Source: Bacteroidota bacterium
GTDB lineage: Bacteria > Bacteroidota > Bacteroidia > Bacteroidales > UBA12077
Assembly (NCBI GenBank): GCA_020444275.1
Contig: JAHLLG010000004.1
Coordinates: forward strand, 238,373-302,372
Direction of reading: 5' to 3'
Length of the DNA: 64,000 nucleotides
Under the pieces are notes generated by a model. The model was not told the DNA's origin. It saw only the letters and a program-made list of their open reading frames with translations, and ran no database searches. The position numbers and the translations under genes were made by a program. This document shows, piece by piece, positions 44,224-55,196 of the stretch. The stretch's first letter is position 1. Each line of letters starts with the position of its first letter.

Positions 44224-47041
44224 TTATTAGAAGTTTTGCTGTATAATTTTCTTTCGCATTAAAAATTTGGATCAAATAGACGCCTTCAGTAGCGTTTTCA
44301 ATATTGATTTCTTGATTCTGGTTACTATTTTTAATCGTTCCAGACATTATTTCATGACCAGTGATATTTATTATCTTGTAATAATAGCGATCTTTTTCTT
44401 CATTATTAATCTGTACATTAAACCGTCCCGTGTTAGGATTTGGAAATATTTGAATATTAGGTTTTTCTGAATTTATTTCAGTCCATTCTTCTGTTCCACT
44501 AACAATTAAATTTAAACTTTCTGAAGTTTGACTGCATCCGAAACCATTACTTACTTCAACAAAATAATTTCCGTCATCTTCTATTGTATAAGTTTTATTT
44601 GTTTCACCTTCAATAGGATTTCCATTCAAATACCATTGGTTGCCTATGTTGATGCTAGATATTAGTGTATTTCCAGAGACAACAATAGAGGGTTTATCTG
44701 GAAATTTATATGCAACAGCAACATCAGGATAATATGCTCTATATGTGTCATTAAGTATTAATTCTAATGATTTTATACCCGGGGTGAAATATTTGACCCA
44801 GTGAGGTCCAGCTCCATAAGCTTCCCGGGGGATTGCCGAAATTCCAAAATTCCAGTAAACAGAATTTGATTTGCTGATAGCAGCAGAGAATAAGATACTA
44901 TCGTTTAAACATATGGTATCTTTATTAATTGAGAATTCGGGTTGAATAAATTTATCATCCTCTTGAATTAGAATACTGTCAACGCTTATTCCAAAACCTC
45001 TTAACCCAATACCTTCAAAGGCTATTTGGTAATTTGAACTTAAATTGGGCAGAGATACTGTTTTCTTTGTCCACCCTGTTGTATTGTTGGTAAATGCTCT
45101 TGCTATTTTCCAGTTCAGAGTGTCTGCTTCTTTGTATAAAATGTTTAAGTGATGAAAATCGTTATTCAACTCCTGAATATGCAAGTAAAAGGATAAGTTT
45201 ACATGCTCATAGGCAGATAAATCAAATACGGGCATAACCCATTTGGAGGTTTCGCCATTGTTATTAAAAAAATAGCCATTTAAACTACCTTCAAATGCAG
45301 TATCTAATTCAGATGGGAAGCCTCCTGTTTTAATCTCCCATCCTACGGTATCATTTGATCTTTCCTCATACCAGTAATCATAAATATCAACAGGGTTTTC
45401 AAAAGTTTCAAAAAAGGGTAGTGTTGAAATATTAAATGTTCTTACATATGCATTGTTCGAAGGTAAAGATTCGAATGTCTGGGGCGTATTATATTTAGCT
45501 GTAATAAAGTATCTATAGGTTTTGGGGATGTTTGTTAAAGTATCGATGTAACTCGAAGCTTTTAACGAGTCAATTATAGAATCATTTCTATATATATAGT
45601 AAAAATCAATGTTCGCTGTATCTATTACTTCATTCCAGTCCAGATAAGCCAATGTGTCTACTAAATGAGCTTGTAAATGTGTTGGTATGGTGTCAAATGG
45701 TAAAAAGCCATCTAATTCAACAAGCTCTGAGTTTATAGGATCAAGCCAGGGTTTTAATTGTTCTTCAGGAGTATCAAAGTCTTGCCACGAGTGATAAAGT
45801 TGCTGGTAGTAATCGTTAAAGTTATAATTACAACTTGCATCGCCTCCGGTTAAATCACCAATAATTTTGCCATTTTGATCTAATAGCGGCGAACCTGAAG
45901 ATCCACCCTCTGTTGTCCCTTCGTCCCAGGCATCAATATACCAATGTTTGTATTCATCGTAACCTTCGTTATAATCGTAAAATCCGGTTGTTGCACCATC
46001 ATATGATTTGGTTATTTTTTTAATATCTCCACGTGGGTGGTGTATAGATGTCACACTTTCAGGATCTTTAATATCACGATTCCATCCTGCATAATACGGT
46101 TTATATTCTGGTGGAGGTGCAGTACTCAATTCTAACAAACTAAAATCAATTGTTCGTTCGGGAGGTGTTGCGATGAGTGTAGCTCCCGAAATCGTCTGAT
46201 CATCAATTATATTCTGGTTCTCACATCCGGGGCTTTCGTAATTAAAATAGAAAATTGCATCTTGTTCAACATCCGGATAAATTAAACAATGATTGGCTGT
46301 TAATAAATATGGTTTTCCGTTGTTTGCTGTATTATTAATTAGAGCTCCTGAACACAGTTGTCCGCCAACCAATATTTTACAAACCGAATGTTTTAATAAC
46401 TGCCACATTTCAGTGTTGTCACAGTTGATATTGACATTACAGCTTCCCGAATCACCATAACCTTTTTCACTTTTGCTCAAATAATTAAATATATTTTTAT
46501 AATCATGAGCAACAGAAGAAATATGCAATTCACCATTAAATTCAACTTTTGCTGGTTCGTGATACTCTATAATAATTTCATCGCCTTTTACCGGTGCTAT
46601 TGGTAAAATGTTTGATGCTTTATTATTCTTATAGGTAAAAGCTCCTCGCACATACTTATGGTCGCTACTATAAACAAAAAGTTTTGACCCAACTGGCAGA
46701 CGAAATTGATCAAATAGAATTCCCAGCGAATAGGCATCTGAAGAGATAATTTTTAAATACCAGATTTTTTCTCCATTCTTACCATCAACCCAAATTCCAT
46801 CTGTTTCAGGACTTAAATCAACATCAATAATTTCTGCGTAACGTAAGATTTTTAATCGAGATCGGTTACTTTGCCGGTCTTCCCGTTCAAGTTTTTTGAT
46901 ATCTATTTTTGGCAGTATAGTGGTAGGGATTTCTATTTGTTTTTCTAATGCCAGATCAGGAGCTCCTTTTTGAATAATTTGCCCTGAACCGTAAATAGGT
47001 GTGGTAAGTATAATAACAAGTAGTACCCAAACTTTATTCAT
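44216..47041 (-). CDS. Secreted trypsin-like serine protease with T9SS sorting domain
   Basis: The 941-residue protein has a signal peptide (about 1-20), a propeptide-like region to about 200, and a chymotrypsin-fold protease of the lysyl-endopeptidase type. The catalytic triad is His in LLTANHC, Asp in DFSLLEL and Ser in GGSSGSPLL. A beta-rich linker, a jelly-roll-like domain (about 555-690), an Ig/PKD-like region and a C-terminal T9SS type A domain follow (NIQIFPNPNTGRF, ATEGVYLIQIF). It is probably exported by the SprA translocon and acts at or outside the surface on proteins. Divergent from ruvA. Confidence 0.9.
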   Translation of the reverse strand: MNKVWVLLVIILTTPIYGSGQIIQKGAPDLALEKQIEIPTTILPKIDIKKLEREDRQSNRSRLKILRYAEIIDVDLSPETDGIWVDGKNGEKIWYLKIISSDAYSLGILFDQFRLPVGSKLFVYSSDHKYVRGAFTYKNNKASNILPIAPVKGDEIIIEYHEPAKVEFNGELHISSVAHDYKNIFNYLSKSEKGYGDSGSCNVNINCDNTEMWQLLKHSVCKILVGGQLCSGALINNTANNGKPYLLTANHCLIYPDVEQDAIFYFNYESPGCENQNIIDDQTISGATLIATPPERTIDFSLLELSTAPPPEYKPYYAGWNRDIKDPESVTSIHHPRGDIKKITKSYDGATTGFYDYNEGYDEYKHWYIDAWDEGTTEGGSSGSPLLDQNGKIIGDLTGGDASCNYNFNDYYQQLYHSWQDFDTPEEQLKPWLDPINSELVELDGFLPFDTIPTHLQAHLVDTLAYLDWNEVIDTANIDFYYIYRNDSIIDSLKASSYIDTLTNIPKTYRYFITAKYNTPQTFESLPSNNAYVRTFNISTLPFFETFENPVDIYDYWYEERSNDTVGWEIKTGGFPSELDTAFEGSLNGYFFNNNGETSKWVMPVFDLSAYEHVNLSFYLHIQELNNDFHHLNILYKEADTLNWKIARAFTNNTTGWTKKTVSLPNLSSNYQIAFEGIGLRGFGISVDSILIQEDDKFIQPEFSINKDTICLNDSILFSAAISKSNSVYWNFGISAIPREAYGAGPHWVKYFTPGIKSLELILNDTYRAYYPDVAVAYKFPDKPSIVVSGNTLISSINIGNQWYLNGNPIEGETNKTYTIEDDGNYFVEVSNGFGCSQTSESLNLIVSGTEEWTEINSEKPNIQIFPNPNTGRFNVQINNEEKDRYYYKIINITGHEIMSGTIKNSNQNQEINIENATEGVYLIQIFNAKENYTAKLLIKK

Positions 47042-47167
47042 TTTCCCTAACCGATTTATATCAAAAATACCAAAATAATTTAAATACTGTATTATGTTTT
47101 AAGTTATTTCAAAATCAAATTTTACGTTTTACTTCAAAGAAAAATTTAAACAAATTTCACTAAAGTC

Positions 47168-47175
47168 TAATTTTG
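47168..47175 (+). promoter_or_regulatory. Possible -7 promoter element of the ruvA-sprA unit
   Basis: TAATTTTG, a full match to TAnnTTTG, lies 34 bp before the ruvA start. No TTG is seen at the usual -33 distance, so support is partial. Confidence 0.35.
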
Positions 47176-47209
47176 TGTATTTTTAACGTTTATTTTAAAA
47201 CGATACATT

Positions 47210-47791
47210 ATGCTTGATTATATCAAGGGAACAATTGTAGATATTTCTCCAACTCATGTTGTGTTAGATAACAACGGAATAGGTTATTTTGTTAACATTT
47301 CGATAAATACATATTCGAATCTTTCCGGAAAGGAATCGTCTTTGCTATATATCCATGAAGTAATTCGCGAGGATGCACATCAATTATATGGATTTTCAGA
47401 TAAGGATGAGAGAAGTATTTTTTTACATTTAATATCGGTTAATGGTGTAGGTGCTAATACTGCCAGAGTTATGTTGTCCTCTTTATCTCCTTCCGAAATT
47501 GTAAGTGCAATTAGTCATAACGATATTAATTTATTAAAGAGCATAAAAGGTATCGGAGCAAAAACTGCAGAGCGGATAATTGTTGATTTACGAGATAAAG
47601 TAGCAAAAATTGCTGAAGGAGATCAAATAGTTGCTCCTATGGACAATACTATTAAAGACGAAGCGTTATCTGCTTTAGTAATGTTAGGTTTTCCTAAATC
47701 AAAAGTCGAAAAAGTTTTAAACAGTATCTTAAAACAGAAGAGTGATTATTCTGTTGAAGGGCTTATCAAAGAGGCTCTTAAGAGAATTTAA
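47210..47791 (+). CDS. ruvA: Holliday junction branch migration protein RuvA
   Basis: The 193-residue protein has the three RuvA parts: an N-terminal OB fold (MLDYIKGTIVDISPTHVVL, GYFVNIS), a central helix-hairpin-helix pair (VNGVGANTARVML; IKGIGAKTAERIIVDL) and a C-terminal domain III (DEALSALVMLGFPKS) that contacts RuvB. As a tetramer it binds Holliday junctions and directs RuvB. The gene lies 17 bp upstream of sprA, an order also known from other Bacteroidota. Confidence 0.97.
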   Translation: MLDYIKGTIVDISPTHVVLDNNGIGYFVNISINTYSNLSGKESSLLYIHEVIREDAHQLYGFSDKDERSIFLHLISVNGVGANTARVMLSSLSPSEIVSAISHNDINLLKSIKGIGAKTAERIIVDLRDKVAKIAEGDQIVAPMDNTIKDEALSALVMLGFPKSKVEKVLNSILKQKSDYSVEGLIKEALKRI

Positions 47792-47808
47792 TGATTAATT
47801 TTTAGCCA

Positions 47809-50800
47809 TTGAAGAATAAGATAATAAATAGATTATTTTTAGTTTTCTTTGTATTAGTTTGGGCTGGTTCAGCTCAAGCTAAATTTTTATTTCAACAGAC
47901 AGATACTTTACAATTTGATTTTGAAGATCAGGAAAATTTCGAGTATGATAGTCCTGCAGAATCTCCATTATTCTTAGAAAGCCCTTCAAATATAAAAGAT
48001 ACCGTTCAATACGATCCCACAACTAACGAATATATCATTTCAAAGAAAGTTGGTGAATACGATTACCGGCCATCTAAACGAATGACATTAGAAGAGTACC
48101 AGGAATATCAGTTTGAACAGGCGATGAGGAATTATTGGCGACAACGTGCACGTGGTGAAAGTCTGGAAGCGCAAAGCGGATTGTTCCCAAATCTTCGATT
48201 GGGAGGAGAAGCTTTTGATAAAATTTTTGGCGACAATGCAATAAACATTGTGCCTATGGGATCTGCCGAGCTAATCTTCAAAATCAATGTAAACAATAAT
48301 GAAAATCCAACCATATCTGAAAATTTAAGAAAAACTACCACGTTTGATTTCGAAGAAAAAATTATGATGAATGTTACCGGAAATATTGGTGACAAAATAA
48401 AACTAGGAGTCAATTATAATACTGAGGCCACATTCGATTTCGAAAATCAAACAAAATTGGAATACATTGGTAAAGAAGATGAAATTATTAAGCGAATAGA
48501 GGCTGGTAATGTTACCTTACCTTTACCTGGCTCATTAATAACAGGTAGCCAAAGTTTGTTTGGTATAAAAACAGAATTGCAGTTTGGGAAACTAACGGTT
48601 AGTAGTGTTTTTTCACAGCAGAAAGGTGAAACAAAAACAATTGAGGTTAAAGGAGGAGCTCAAACCCAACAGTTTGAAATTAAAGCTGACGAGTATGATG
48701 CTAATCGCCACTTCTTCTTATCCCAGTATTTTAGGGACCATTACAATGAAGCACTTGAAGAGTTGCCAGTAATTAAATCGCCGGTTACTGTAACAAAAAT
48801 TGAGGTTTGGGTTACCAATAAAGTTAACAATAACGAGGAAAACAGGAATATTATTGCTTTGCTTGACTTAGGTGAACAGGGAAATAACATTTATGCCGAC
48901 GACGTTGTAGGACCATTATCAGCAGAACCTTATCCTGATAATAATGCCAATAATCTTTATCAAAATATTTTGGGTTTTAGTCCCGATCGTAATTTTAATA
49001 CGATTGGAAATACCATTGAAGCAAACTGGGGAAGTTTGAATTACAAAGCAGGTCAGGATTTTGAAAAAATCGGAAGTGCTCGAAAACTTAAAGAAAATGA
49101 GTATCAATTAAATGAAAAGTTAGGATATATTTCATTAAACACGGCATTAAATGCAGACGAAGTACTTGCTGTTGCATATGAACTCGATATTAGTGGCAGA
49201 AGATATCAAGTTGGTGATTTTTCTACAGATGGAATAACAGTTACCGAAGATAAAAGTCCTTTCCTGGTTGCAAAACTTTTAAAGGGAACGAGTCAAACAC
49301 CTCGAATTCCTACATGGGATTTGATGATGAAAAACGTGTATGCCATTGGAGCCTACCAGGTAAATCGCGATGATTTTATTCTAAATGTATTATACCAGGA
49401 CGATAAAACAGGGAATGCCTTAAACTATATTCCAGAAGGCAGTATTAATAAGCAAATTCTGATTAAGGTATTAAACCTTGATAACTTAAATTCGCAACTG
49501 GATGCTTTACCTGACGGACGTTTCGACTTTATAAACGGAGTTACGGTAAATGCTTCAAATGGTCGAATTATTTTTCCAATGTTGGAGCCCTTTGGTAGTT
49601 ATCTTAAAAAGCAGTTTGCAGATAGTACCATTGCTAATAAATATGTTTTCCAGGAATTGTACGATACAAGCTTAACATATGCTCGCTTAGTTGCCGAAAA
49701 GAATAAATTTAAACTAAAAGGGGAGTATAAATCTGCATCGAGTTCGGAAATTATGCTAAATGCAATAAACATACCTCAGGGTTCGGTAAAAGTTATGGCC
49801 GGAGGTCGGCAGCTCGAAGAAAATGTTCATTATACAGTCGATTATAACTTGGGCCGCGTAAAAATTATTGATCAGGGGCTGCTTGAATCAGGAACACCAT
49901 TGCAGATTTCTCTGGAAAGCCAGGCACTATATAGTATACAAACCAAAACATTGTTGGGTACTCACCTGAATTATCAGTTTTCAGATAATTTCAACATAGG
50001 AGCCACGGTAATGAATTTAACCGAGCGACCGTTAACACAAAAAGTAGCTATTGGCGAAGAACCAATTTCCAATACCATTTGGGGCTTAAATACATCTTAT
50101 CGTACCGAGTCGCAGTTTATAACTTCTATGGTCGATAAGTTGCCATTTATCGAAACCAAGGAAAAATCATCTGTATTAATTGATGCGGAATTTGCTCATT
50201 TAATTCCAGGGCATTCAAAAGCAATCGAGGAAGAAGGAAATGCATATATTGATGATTTTGAAGGAAGTGAAACATCGATGGATATGAAAACCCAAACATC
50301 GTGGGTTCTTGCCAGTACACCACAAGGACAGCCTTATTTATTCCCGGAAACAAGTTCAACAAATGATAGTTTAGCATATGGTTATAACCGTGCTAAAATT
50401 GCCTGGTATAGAATCGATCCATTGTTTTTAAGAAATAATTCACTTACACCAAATCATATTAAAAACGATGCTGAACAGCAATCCAACCACTTTGTGAGAG
50501 AGATTTACGAAAAGGAAATCTTTCCGAATAAAGAATCTGAGACAACTGTTCCAACTGCCTTGCAAGTGCTGAATGTAGCTTATTATCCAAACGAGAGAGG
50601 TCCGTACAACTACGTAACAAGTGGCGTAGAAGGTATAGCCGAAGGACTTAATACAGATGGTACACTTGAAGCACCTGAAACACGTTGGGGTGGAATTATG
50701 CGAGAAATTCCTACGAGCGACTTTGAAGCGGCAAATGTTGAATATATAGAGTTTTGGTTAATGGATCCTTTTGTGTATGATTCCATACGGGCAGGTGGTA

Positions 50801-53800
50801 ATCTATATTTTAACTTAGGTGAAATATCTGAAGATATATTAAAAGACTCCAGAAAAGCTTTCGAGGATGGCTTACCCAATACCGAAGTTATCGAAGATGT
50901 TGATAGTACACAATGGGGGCGTGTTCCCAGCAATGATTATACTACAGAATCTTTCGATAATCCGTTTGAAAGACAAGATGTTGGATTTGACGGATTAAGC
51001 AATGAAGATGAAGAGTTGTTTTTCCAGCAGTATCTGGAACAGGTTAACACACTTGTTCAGGAGCAAGCATATACTTTGATAAGTGCAGACCCTTCAAATG
51101 ATGATTATCATTATTCACAAGGAGCCGATTATGATGCATTGGAATTAAGTATCTTACAGAGGTATAAAAAGTTTAATGGTCAGGAAGGAAACTCTTCTGC
51201 AGGTTCCAATAATATTTCTACAAAGCGACCAGATTCAGAGGATATTAACGGTGATAAAACGTTGAATGAAACGGAAAGTTATTTTCAATATCAGGTAAAT
51301 CTTAGTCCTGATAGAATGGAAGTGGGGCAGAATTACATTGTGGATAAAGTTAGAGGGTATAATGTTGATTTGCCCAACGGTGAAAACGATGCAGAAATTT
51401 ACTGGTACCAGTTTAGAATTCCGATTCGTCAGCCTGACGATATTATTGGTGCTATTCAGGATTTCAAATCAATACGGTTTATGCGAATGTTTATGAAAGG
51501 ATTTGAAGATAGCCTGATTCTTCGTTTTGCAAAACTGGAGCTGGTGCGCAGCGAGTGGAGAAAATATGAACTGTCTTTAATGGAAGGTCATGAAGGCTTA
51601 TCAACACCGGAACAAACCAATGGAAGTTTAGAAATATCATCGGTTAACATTGAAGAGAACGATAATTATGTTTTGCCTCCGGGAGTAGACCGGGTAATAG
51701 ATCCTACTAACCCACAACTTCGTCAGCTGAATGAACAGTCGATGGTATTAAAAGTAAAAAATCTTGACGATGGTGATGCTCGAGCGGCATATAAAACGAT
51801 CAATTTAGATATTCGACAGTACGAAAAACTCAAAATGTATGTTCATGCAGAAGAAATTACCGGACACAGATTGGAAGATGAAGATTTACGAGTTTTTATA
51901 CGTTTGGGAACTGACTATAAAGGCAACTATTACGAATATGAGATGCCGTTAAAAATTACCCCTGCCGGAGATTATGGTGATGGAGATCGGGATATTGTTT
52001 GGCCTTTGGAAAATAATATCGAAATAGTATTGGATGATTTGGTTGATGTTAAAAAAGCCAGAAACGAAGAGTTAAGAAATCCAAATTCTATTTACACGTA
52101 TAATTCCATATACTCCGTTTATAAAGATAATAAAAGAATTTCTGTTCGAGGTAACCCAAACTTGAGTAATGTAGTTACCATAATGATTGGTGTGCGAAAT
52201 CCGAGTAAACCGAGCAATACGTTATCCTATGACGATGGCATGCCAAAATATGGTGAGGTTTGGGTTAACGAACTTCGACTTACCGATTTTAAAGAAGATG
52301 GGGGTTGGGCTGCCAGAGCAAGAGTTTCAACCCGATTAGCAGATTTAGGTACGTTAAATCTTGCGGGTAGTATTAGTACTCCGGGTTTTGGGAGCATTGA
52401 AAAGAAAGTGAATGAGCGAAGCAAAGAAGAGGTTATAGAATATGATGTTTCTACAAATTTGGATTTGGGTAAATTCTTTCCTGAAAAAGCTAAAGTAAGT
52501 ATTCCTGTTTATGCCGGATATTCAGAATCGTTTATTAATCCCGAATATAACCCATTAGATCCTGATATACTTTTAAAAGATGCATTAGATGAGGCAGACA
52601 GTAAGGCTGAGAAAGATTCTATCAAAAATCTGGTACAGGATTATACACAACGTAAAAGTATTAACTTTACCAACGTACGAATTAATAAATCAGGCGAGAA
52701 ACCCCACTTTTACGATATTTCAAATTTTTCAATAAGCTACTCATATAATGAAACGTTTGCTCGTGATATCAATACCGAATATGATATATTAAAGAATTAT
52801 AGAGGTTCTTTTAATTATATCTTCAATAAGCGGCCAAAAATAGTTGCTCCGTTTAGAAGGAGTCGGGGATTGCTAAGCAAAAAAGCATTTGCATTAATTA
52901 AAGATTTTAATTTTTATTATCAACCAACAAGTATTTCGTTCAGAACGGATATTTTTAGAAAATACCAGGCAAACAAAACCAGAAACATTTACGAGCCAAA
53001 TAATATTATTGAGCCAACGTATAATAAAGATTTTAACTGGAACAGATATTATGATGTAAAATGGGATTTAACACGATCGTTAAAAATTGATTTTTCTGCT
53101 ACAAATATTGCACGAATTGATGAGCCCTATGGAGAGGTTGACAAAAACAGTGATAGTTACGATGAGTGGAAACAAGAGGTTTGGAATAATATTGCTGATT
53201 TTGGTCGTAATACGCAGTATAATCACAACATTAATGTAACGTATAGAGTTCCTATAAATAAAATCCCACTATTAGATTGGACCAATTTATCATCAAGATA
53301 CAATGCTACCTATAATTGGAATGCAGGACCAATCTTACAAGAAAGCAGTAGCTTTGATCTGGGTAATGATATTCAAAACTCAAATACTTTCCAGCTGAAT
53401 GGCCAGGCCAATATGGTTAATTTGTATAATAAAGTTGGATTTTTAAAGAGTATAAATCAGAAATACGGACGGGGAAGATCACGTAAAAAAGAGATTGAAT
53501 ACGAGAAAGTTTCTTATCAAGATAATGATATTTGGTTTAGAGAAGGACGGGCTCGCTCGGTTTACCACGATTTAAATACTGAAGATATTACCCGCGTGAG
53601 TGTTGTTGGACCTGATGGGAATGACATAAAAGGAGATTGGGAAGTTTCAACCAAACGTAAAATTCGTTTCCGGTCAACTGAAGATGTTGACGGAGCCAAA
53701 ATAACAGTTGAAGGGCGTATTGAGAAAAAAGAAAATCCGTTTATTTGGGTAGCCGAAAATACCGGATTATTACTTATGTCAATTAAGAATATCTCTGCAT

Positions 53801-55119
53801 CGTATACTATTACACAAGGTTCCAGTCTTGCTGGTTACAAAGAGAGTACCAATATTTTGGGTATGAATCAAAATTTCAGTGCTCCCGGTTGGCCATTTGT
53901 TTTGGGTTGGCAAGATGAGAATTTCGCATCCAACGTAATTGAAAATGGTTGGTATACTCAGGATACAACTCTGAACACCCCATTCTTAATGACCAAAAAT
54001 GAGAGTTTGAATTTCAGAGTTACTTTAGAGCCTGTAAAAGGATTAAAAATCGACTTAACAGCCAATAGAACGCAATCAGAAAATAATAACCGATATTACT
54101 ATTTCGATTCTACGGATCCTTACTCAGAACAGGTAACCGGAAATTTCTCCATGACATTTATAACTATTGGTTCGGCCTTTGAAGGAGCATCGAATGAAAA
54201 TGGGTATTACTCCGAAGCATTTGAAAAATTTAAGGCTTACCGACAGGATATTTCACAGCGATTGGCAAATGAAAAATCAATTACTGATCAGCATGCAAAC
54301 GATGAGGGCTATATGGAAGGATACGGAAGCTTATCTCAGGATGTATTAGGTCCTGCGTTTTTAGCCGCATACGGTTGGTATTACGATGAAGGTGATATTC
54401 CATTGGATATGTTCCAGAAAATTCCATTACCTAACTGGAGCATACGATATGATGGTTTAAAGGATATTCCTTTTATGAAAAAGATATTTAAATCGGTTAA
54501 TTTAAGTCATGTGTACCGATCATCATATAATATCGGGTCGTTTATTAATAATGTAGATTATTCGTTTGGTGAGGATAACTCCATGGTGCTTGACGAAGCA
54601 GGAAACTTTATCCCGGAGTACGCATTTAACAGCGTTTCCATTAACGAGCAATTTAGTCCGTTGATTAATGTTGATCTTACCTGGATTAACAATTTAACGA
54701 CCAGATTTGAAATAAAGAAAAGCCGAACCGTAACCTTAAGCTTTTCAAACTCGCAAATTACGGAGGTATTTACCGATGAATTAGGATTTAGTTTGGGTTA
54801 CCGTTTCGATGATTTCGACCTGATATTTAATTTTGGAGATGGTCAGGGGAATTTCAAAAGCGATCTGAATATTCGTGCCAATGTTAAAATAAGAGATAAT
54901 AAAACGATACTTCGAAAAATAATCGAAGATGATGAGATTCCTTCAGCTGATCAAAAAGCTACAATTATTGGAGTATCTGCTGATTATCTATTGAGTAACA
55001 GACTAACTCTTCGATTGTTTTACGATCAGAATATAACTGATCCTTTAGTAGGTACCAACCCTTACCGGATATCAAATACCGATGTAGGATTTAGCTTAAG
55101 ATTTACCCTAACAGAATAG
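47809..55119 (+). CDS. sprA: SprA, type IX secretion outer-membrane translocon
   Basis: The 2436-residue protein is the giant beta-barrel channel through which T9SS cargo crosses the outer membrane. The N-terminal signal region (NRLFLVFFVLVWAGSAQA) precedes the SprA N-terminal domain (ELIFKINVNNNENP, GDKIKLGVNYNTEATFDFENQ), a repeated internal arrangement and a long barrel ending VGFSLRFTLTE. The length fits the family. The start codon is TTG (47809): an in-frame TAG lies two codons before it, and no ATG precedes the signal peptide. The gene lies between ruvA and gcvH, the known conserved neighbourhood. Likely cargo in this window: 22432, 29770 and 44216. Confidence 0.95.
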   Translation: MKNKIINRLFLVFFVLVWAGSAQAKFLFQQTDTLQFDFEDQENFEYDSPAESPLFLESPSNIKDTVQYDPTTNEYIISKKVGEYDYRPSKRMTLEEYQEYQFEQAMRNYWRQRARGESLEAQSGLFPNLRLGGEAFDKIFGDNAINIVPMGSAELIFKINVNNNENPTISENLRKTTTFDFEEKIMMNVTGNIGDKIKLGVNYNTEATFDFENQTKLEYIGKEDEIIKRIEAGNVTLPLPGSLITGSQSLFGIKTELQFGKLTVSSVFSQQKGETKTIEVKGGAQTQQFEIKADEYDANRHFFLSQYFRDHYNEALEELPVIKSPVTVTKIEVWVTNKVNNNEENRNIIALLDLGEQGNNIYADDVVGPLSAEPYPDNNANNLYQNILGFSPDRNFNTIGNTIEANWGSLNYKAGQDFEKIGSARKLKENEYQLNEKLGYISLNTALNADEVLAVAYELDISGRRYQVGDFSTDGITVTEDKSPFLVAKLLKGTSQTPRIPTWDLMMKNVYAIGAYQVNRDDFILNVLYQDDKTGNALNYIPEGSINKQILIKVLNLDNLNSQLDALPDGRFDFINGVTVNASNGRIIFPMLEPFGSYLKKQFADSTIANKYVFQELYDTSLTYARLVAEKNKFKLKGEYKSASSSEIMLNAINIPQGSVKVMAGGRQLEENVHYTVDYNLGRVKIIDQGLLESGTPLQISLESQALYSIQTKTLLGTHLNYQFSDNFNIGATVMNLTERPLTQKVAIGEEPISNTIWGLNTSYRTESQFITSMVDKLPFIETKEKSSVLIDAEFAHLIPGHSKAIEEEGNAYIDDFEGSETSMDMKTQTSWVLASTPQGQPYLFPETSSTNDSLAYGYNRAKIAWYRIDPLFLRNNSLTPNHIKNDAEQQSNHFVREIYEKEIFPNKESETTVPTALQVLNVAYYPNERGPYNYVTSGVEGIAEGLNTDGTLEAPETRWGGIMREIPTSDFEAANVEYIEFWLMDPFVYDSIRAGGNLYFNLGEISEDILKDSRKAFEDGLPNTEVIEDVDSTQWGRVPSNDYTTESFDNPFERQDVGFDGLSNEDEELFFQQYLEQVNTLVQEQAYTLISADPSNDDYHYSQGADYDALELSILQRYKKFNGQEGNSSAGSNNISTKRPDSEDINGDKTLNETESYFQYQVNLSPDRMEVGQNYIVDKVRGYNVDLPNGENDAEIYWYQFRIPIRQPDDIIGAIQDFKSIRFMRMFMKGFEDSLILRFAKLELVRSEWRKYELSLMEGHEGLSTPEQTNGSLEISSVNIEENDNYVLPPGVDRVIDPTNPQLRQLNEQSMVLKVKNLDDGDARAAYKTINLDIRQYEKLKMYVHAEEITGHRLEDEDLRVFIRLGTDYKGNYYEYEMPLKITPAGDYGDGDRDIVWPLENNIEIVLDDLVDVKKARNEELRNPNSIYTYNSIYSVYKDNKRISVRGNPNLSNVVTIMIGVRNPSKPSNTLSYDDGMPKYGEVWVNELRLTDFKEDGGWAARARVSTRLADLGTLNLAGSISTPGFGSIEKKVNERSKEEVIEYDVSTNLDLGKFFPEKAKVSIPVYAGYSESFINPEYNPLDPDILLKDALDEADSKAEKDSIKNLVQDYTQRKSINFTNVRINKSGEKPHFYDISNFSISYSYNETFARDINTEYDILKNYRGSFNYIFNKRPKIVAPFRRSRGLLSKKAFALIKDFNFYYQPTSISFRTDIFRKYQANKTRNIYEPNNIIEPTYNKDFNWNRYYDVKWDLTRSLKIDFSATNIARIDEPYGEVDKNSDSYDEWKQEVWNNIADFGRNTQYNHNINVTYRVPINKIPLLDWTNLSSRYNATYNWNAGPILQESSSFDLGNDIQNSNTFQLNGQANMVNLYNKVGFLKSINQKYGRGRSRKKEIEYEKVSYQDNDIWFREGRARSVYHDLNTEDITRVSVVGPDGNDIKGDWEVSTKRKIRFRSTEDVDGAKITVEGRIEKKENPFIWVAENTGLLLMSIKNISASYTITQGSSLAGYKESTNILGMNQNFSAPGWPFVLGWQDENFASNVIENGWYTQDTTLNTPFLMTKNESLNFRVTLEPVKGLKIDLTANRTQSENNNRYYYFDSTDPYSEQVTGNFSMTFITIGSAFEGASNENGYYSEAFEKFKAYRQDISQRLANEKSITDQHANDEGYMEGYGSLSQDVLGPAFLAAYGWYYDEGDIPLDMFQKIPLPNWSIRYDGLKDIPFMKKIFKSVNLSHVYRSSYNIGSFINNVDYSFGEDNSMVLDEAGNFIPEYAFNSVSINEQFSPLINVDLTWINNLTTRFEIKKSRTVTLSFSNSQITEVFTDELGFSLGYRFDDFDLIFNFGDGQGNFKSDLNIRANVKIRDNKTILRKIIEDDEIPSADQKATIIGVSADYLLSNRLTLRLFYDQNITDPLVGTNPYRISNTDVGFSLRFTLTE

Positions 55120-55138
55120 TTATTTCATAAATTTTGAT

Positions 55139-55146
55139 TACTTTTG
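55139..55146 (+). promoter_or_regulatory. Possible -7 promoter element of gcvH
   Basis: TACTTTTG matches TAnnTTTG and lies 50 bp before the gcvH start codon, in the 77-bp gap after sprA. No -33 TTG is clear. Confidence 0.3.
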
Positions 55147-55196
55147 GCTTGAAATTTAAATTACAGTCAATCTTAATCTCATTAAAACAAAATATT

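Noticed and set aside
50610..50933. 107-codon minus-strand frame inside sprA
   Set aside because: Antisense to sprA; low-complexity Ser/Pro-rich translation typical of a shadow frame.
55134..55196. N-terminal extension of gcvH
   Set aside because: The 21 extra residues do not occur in H proteins, and the 55197 start gives normal length.
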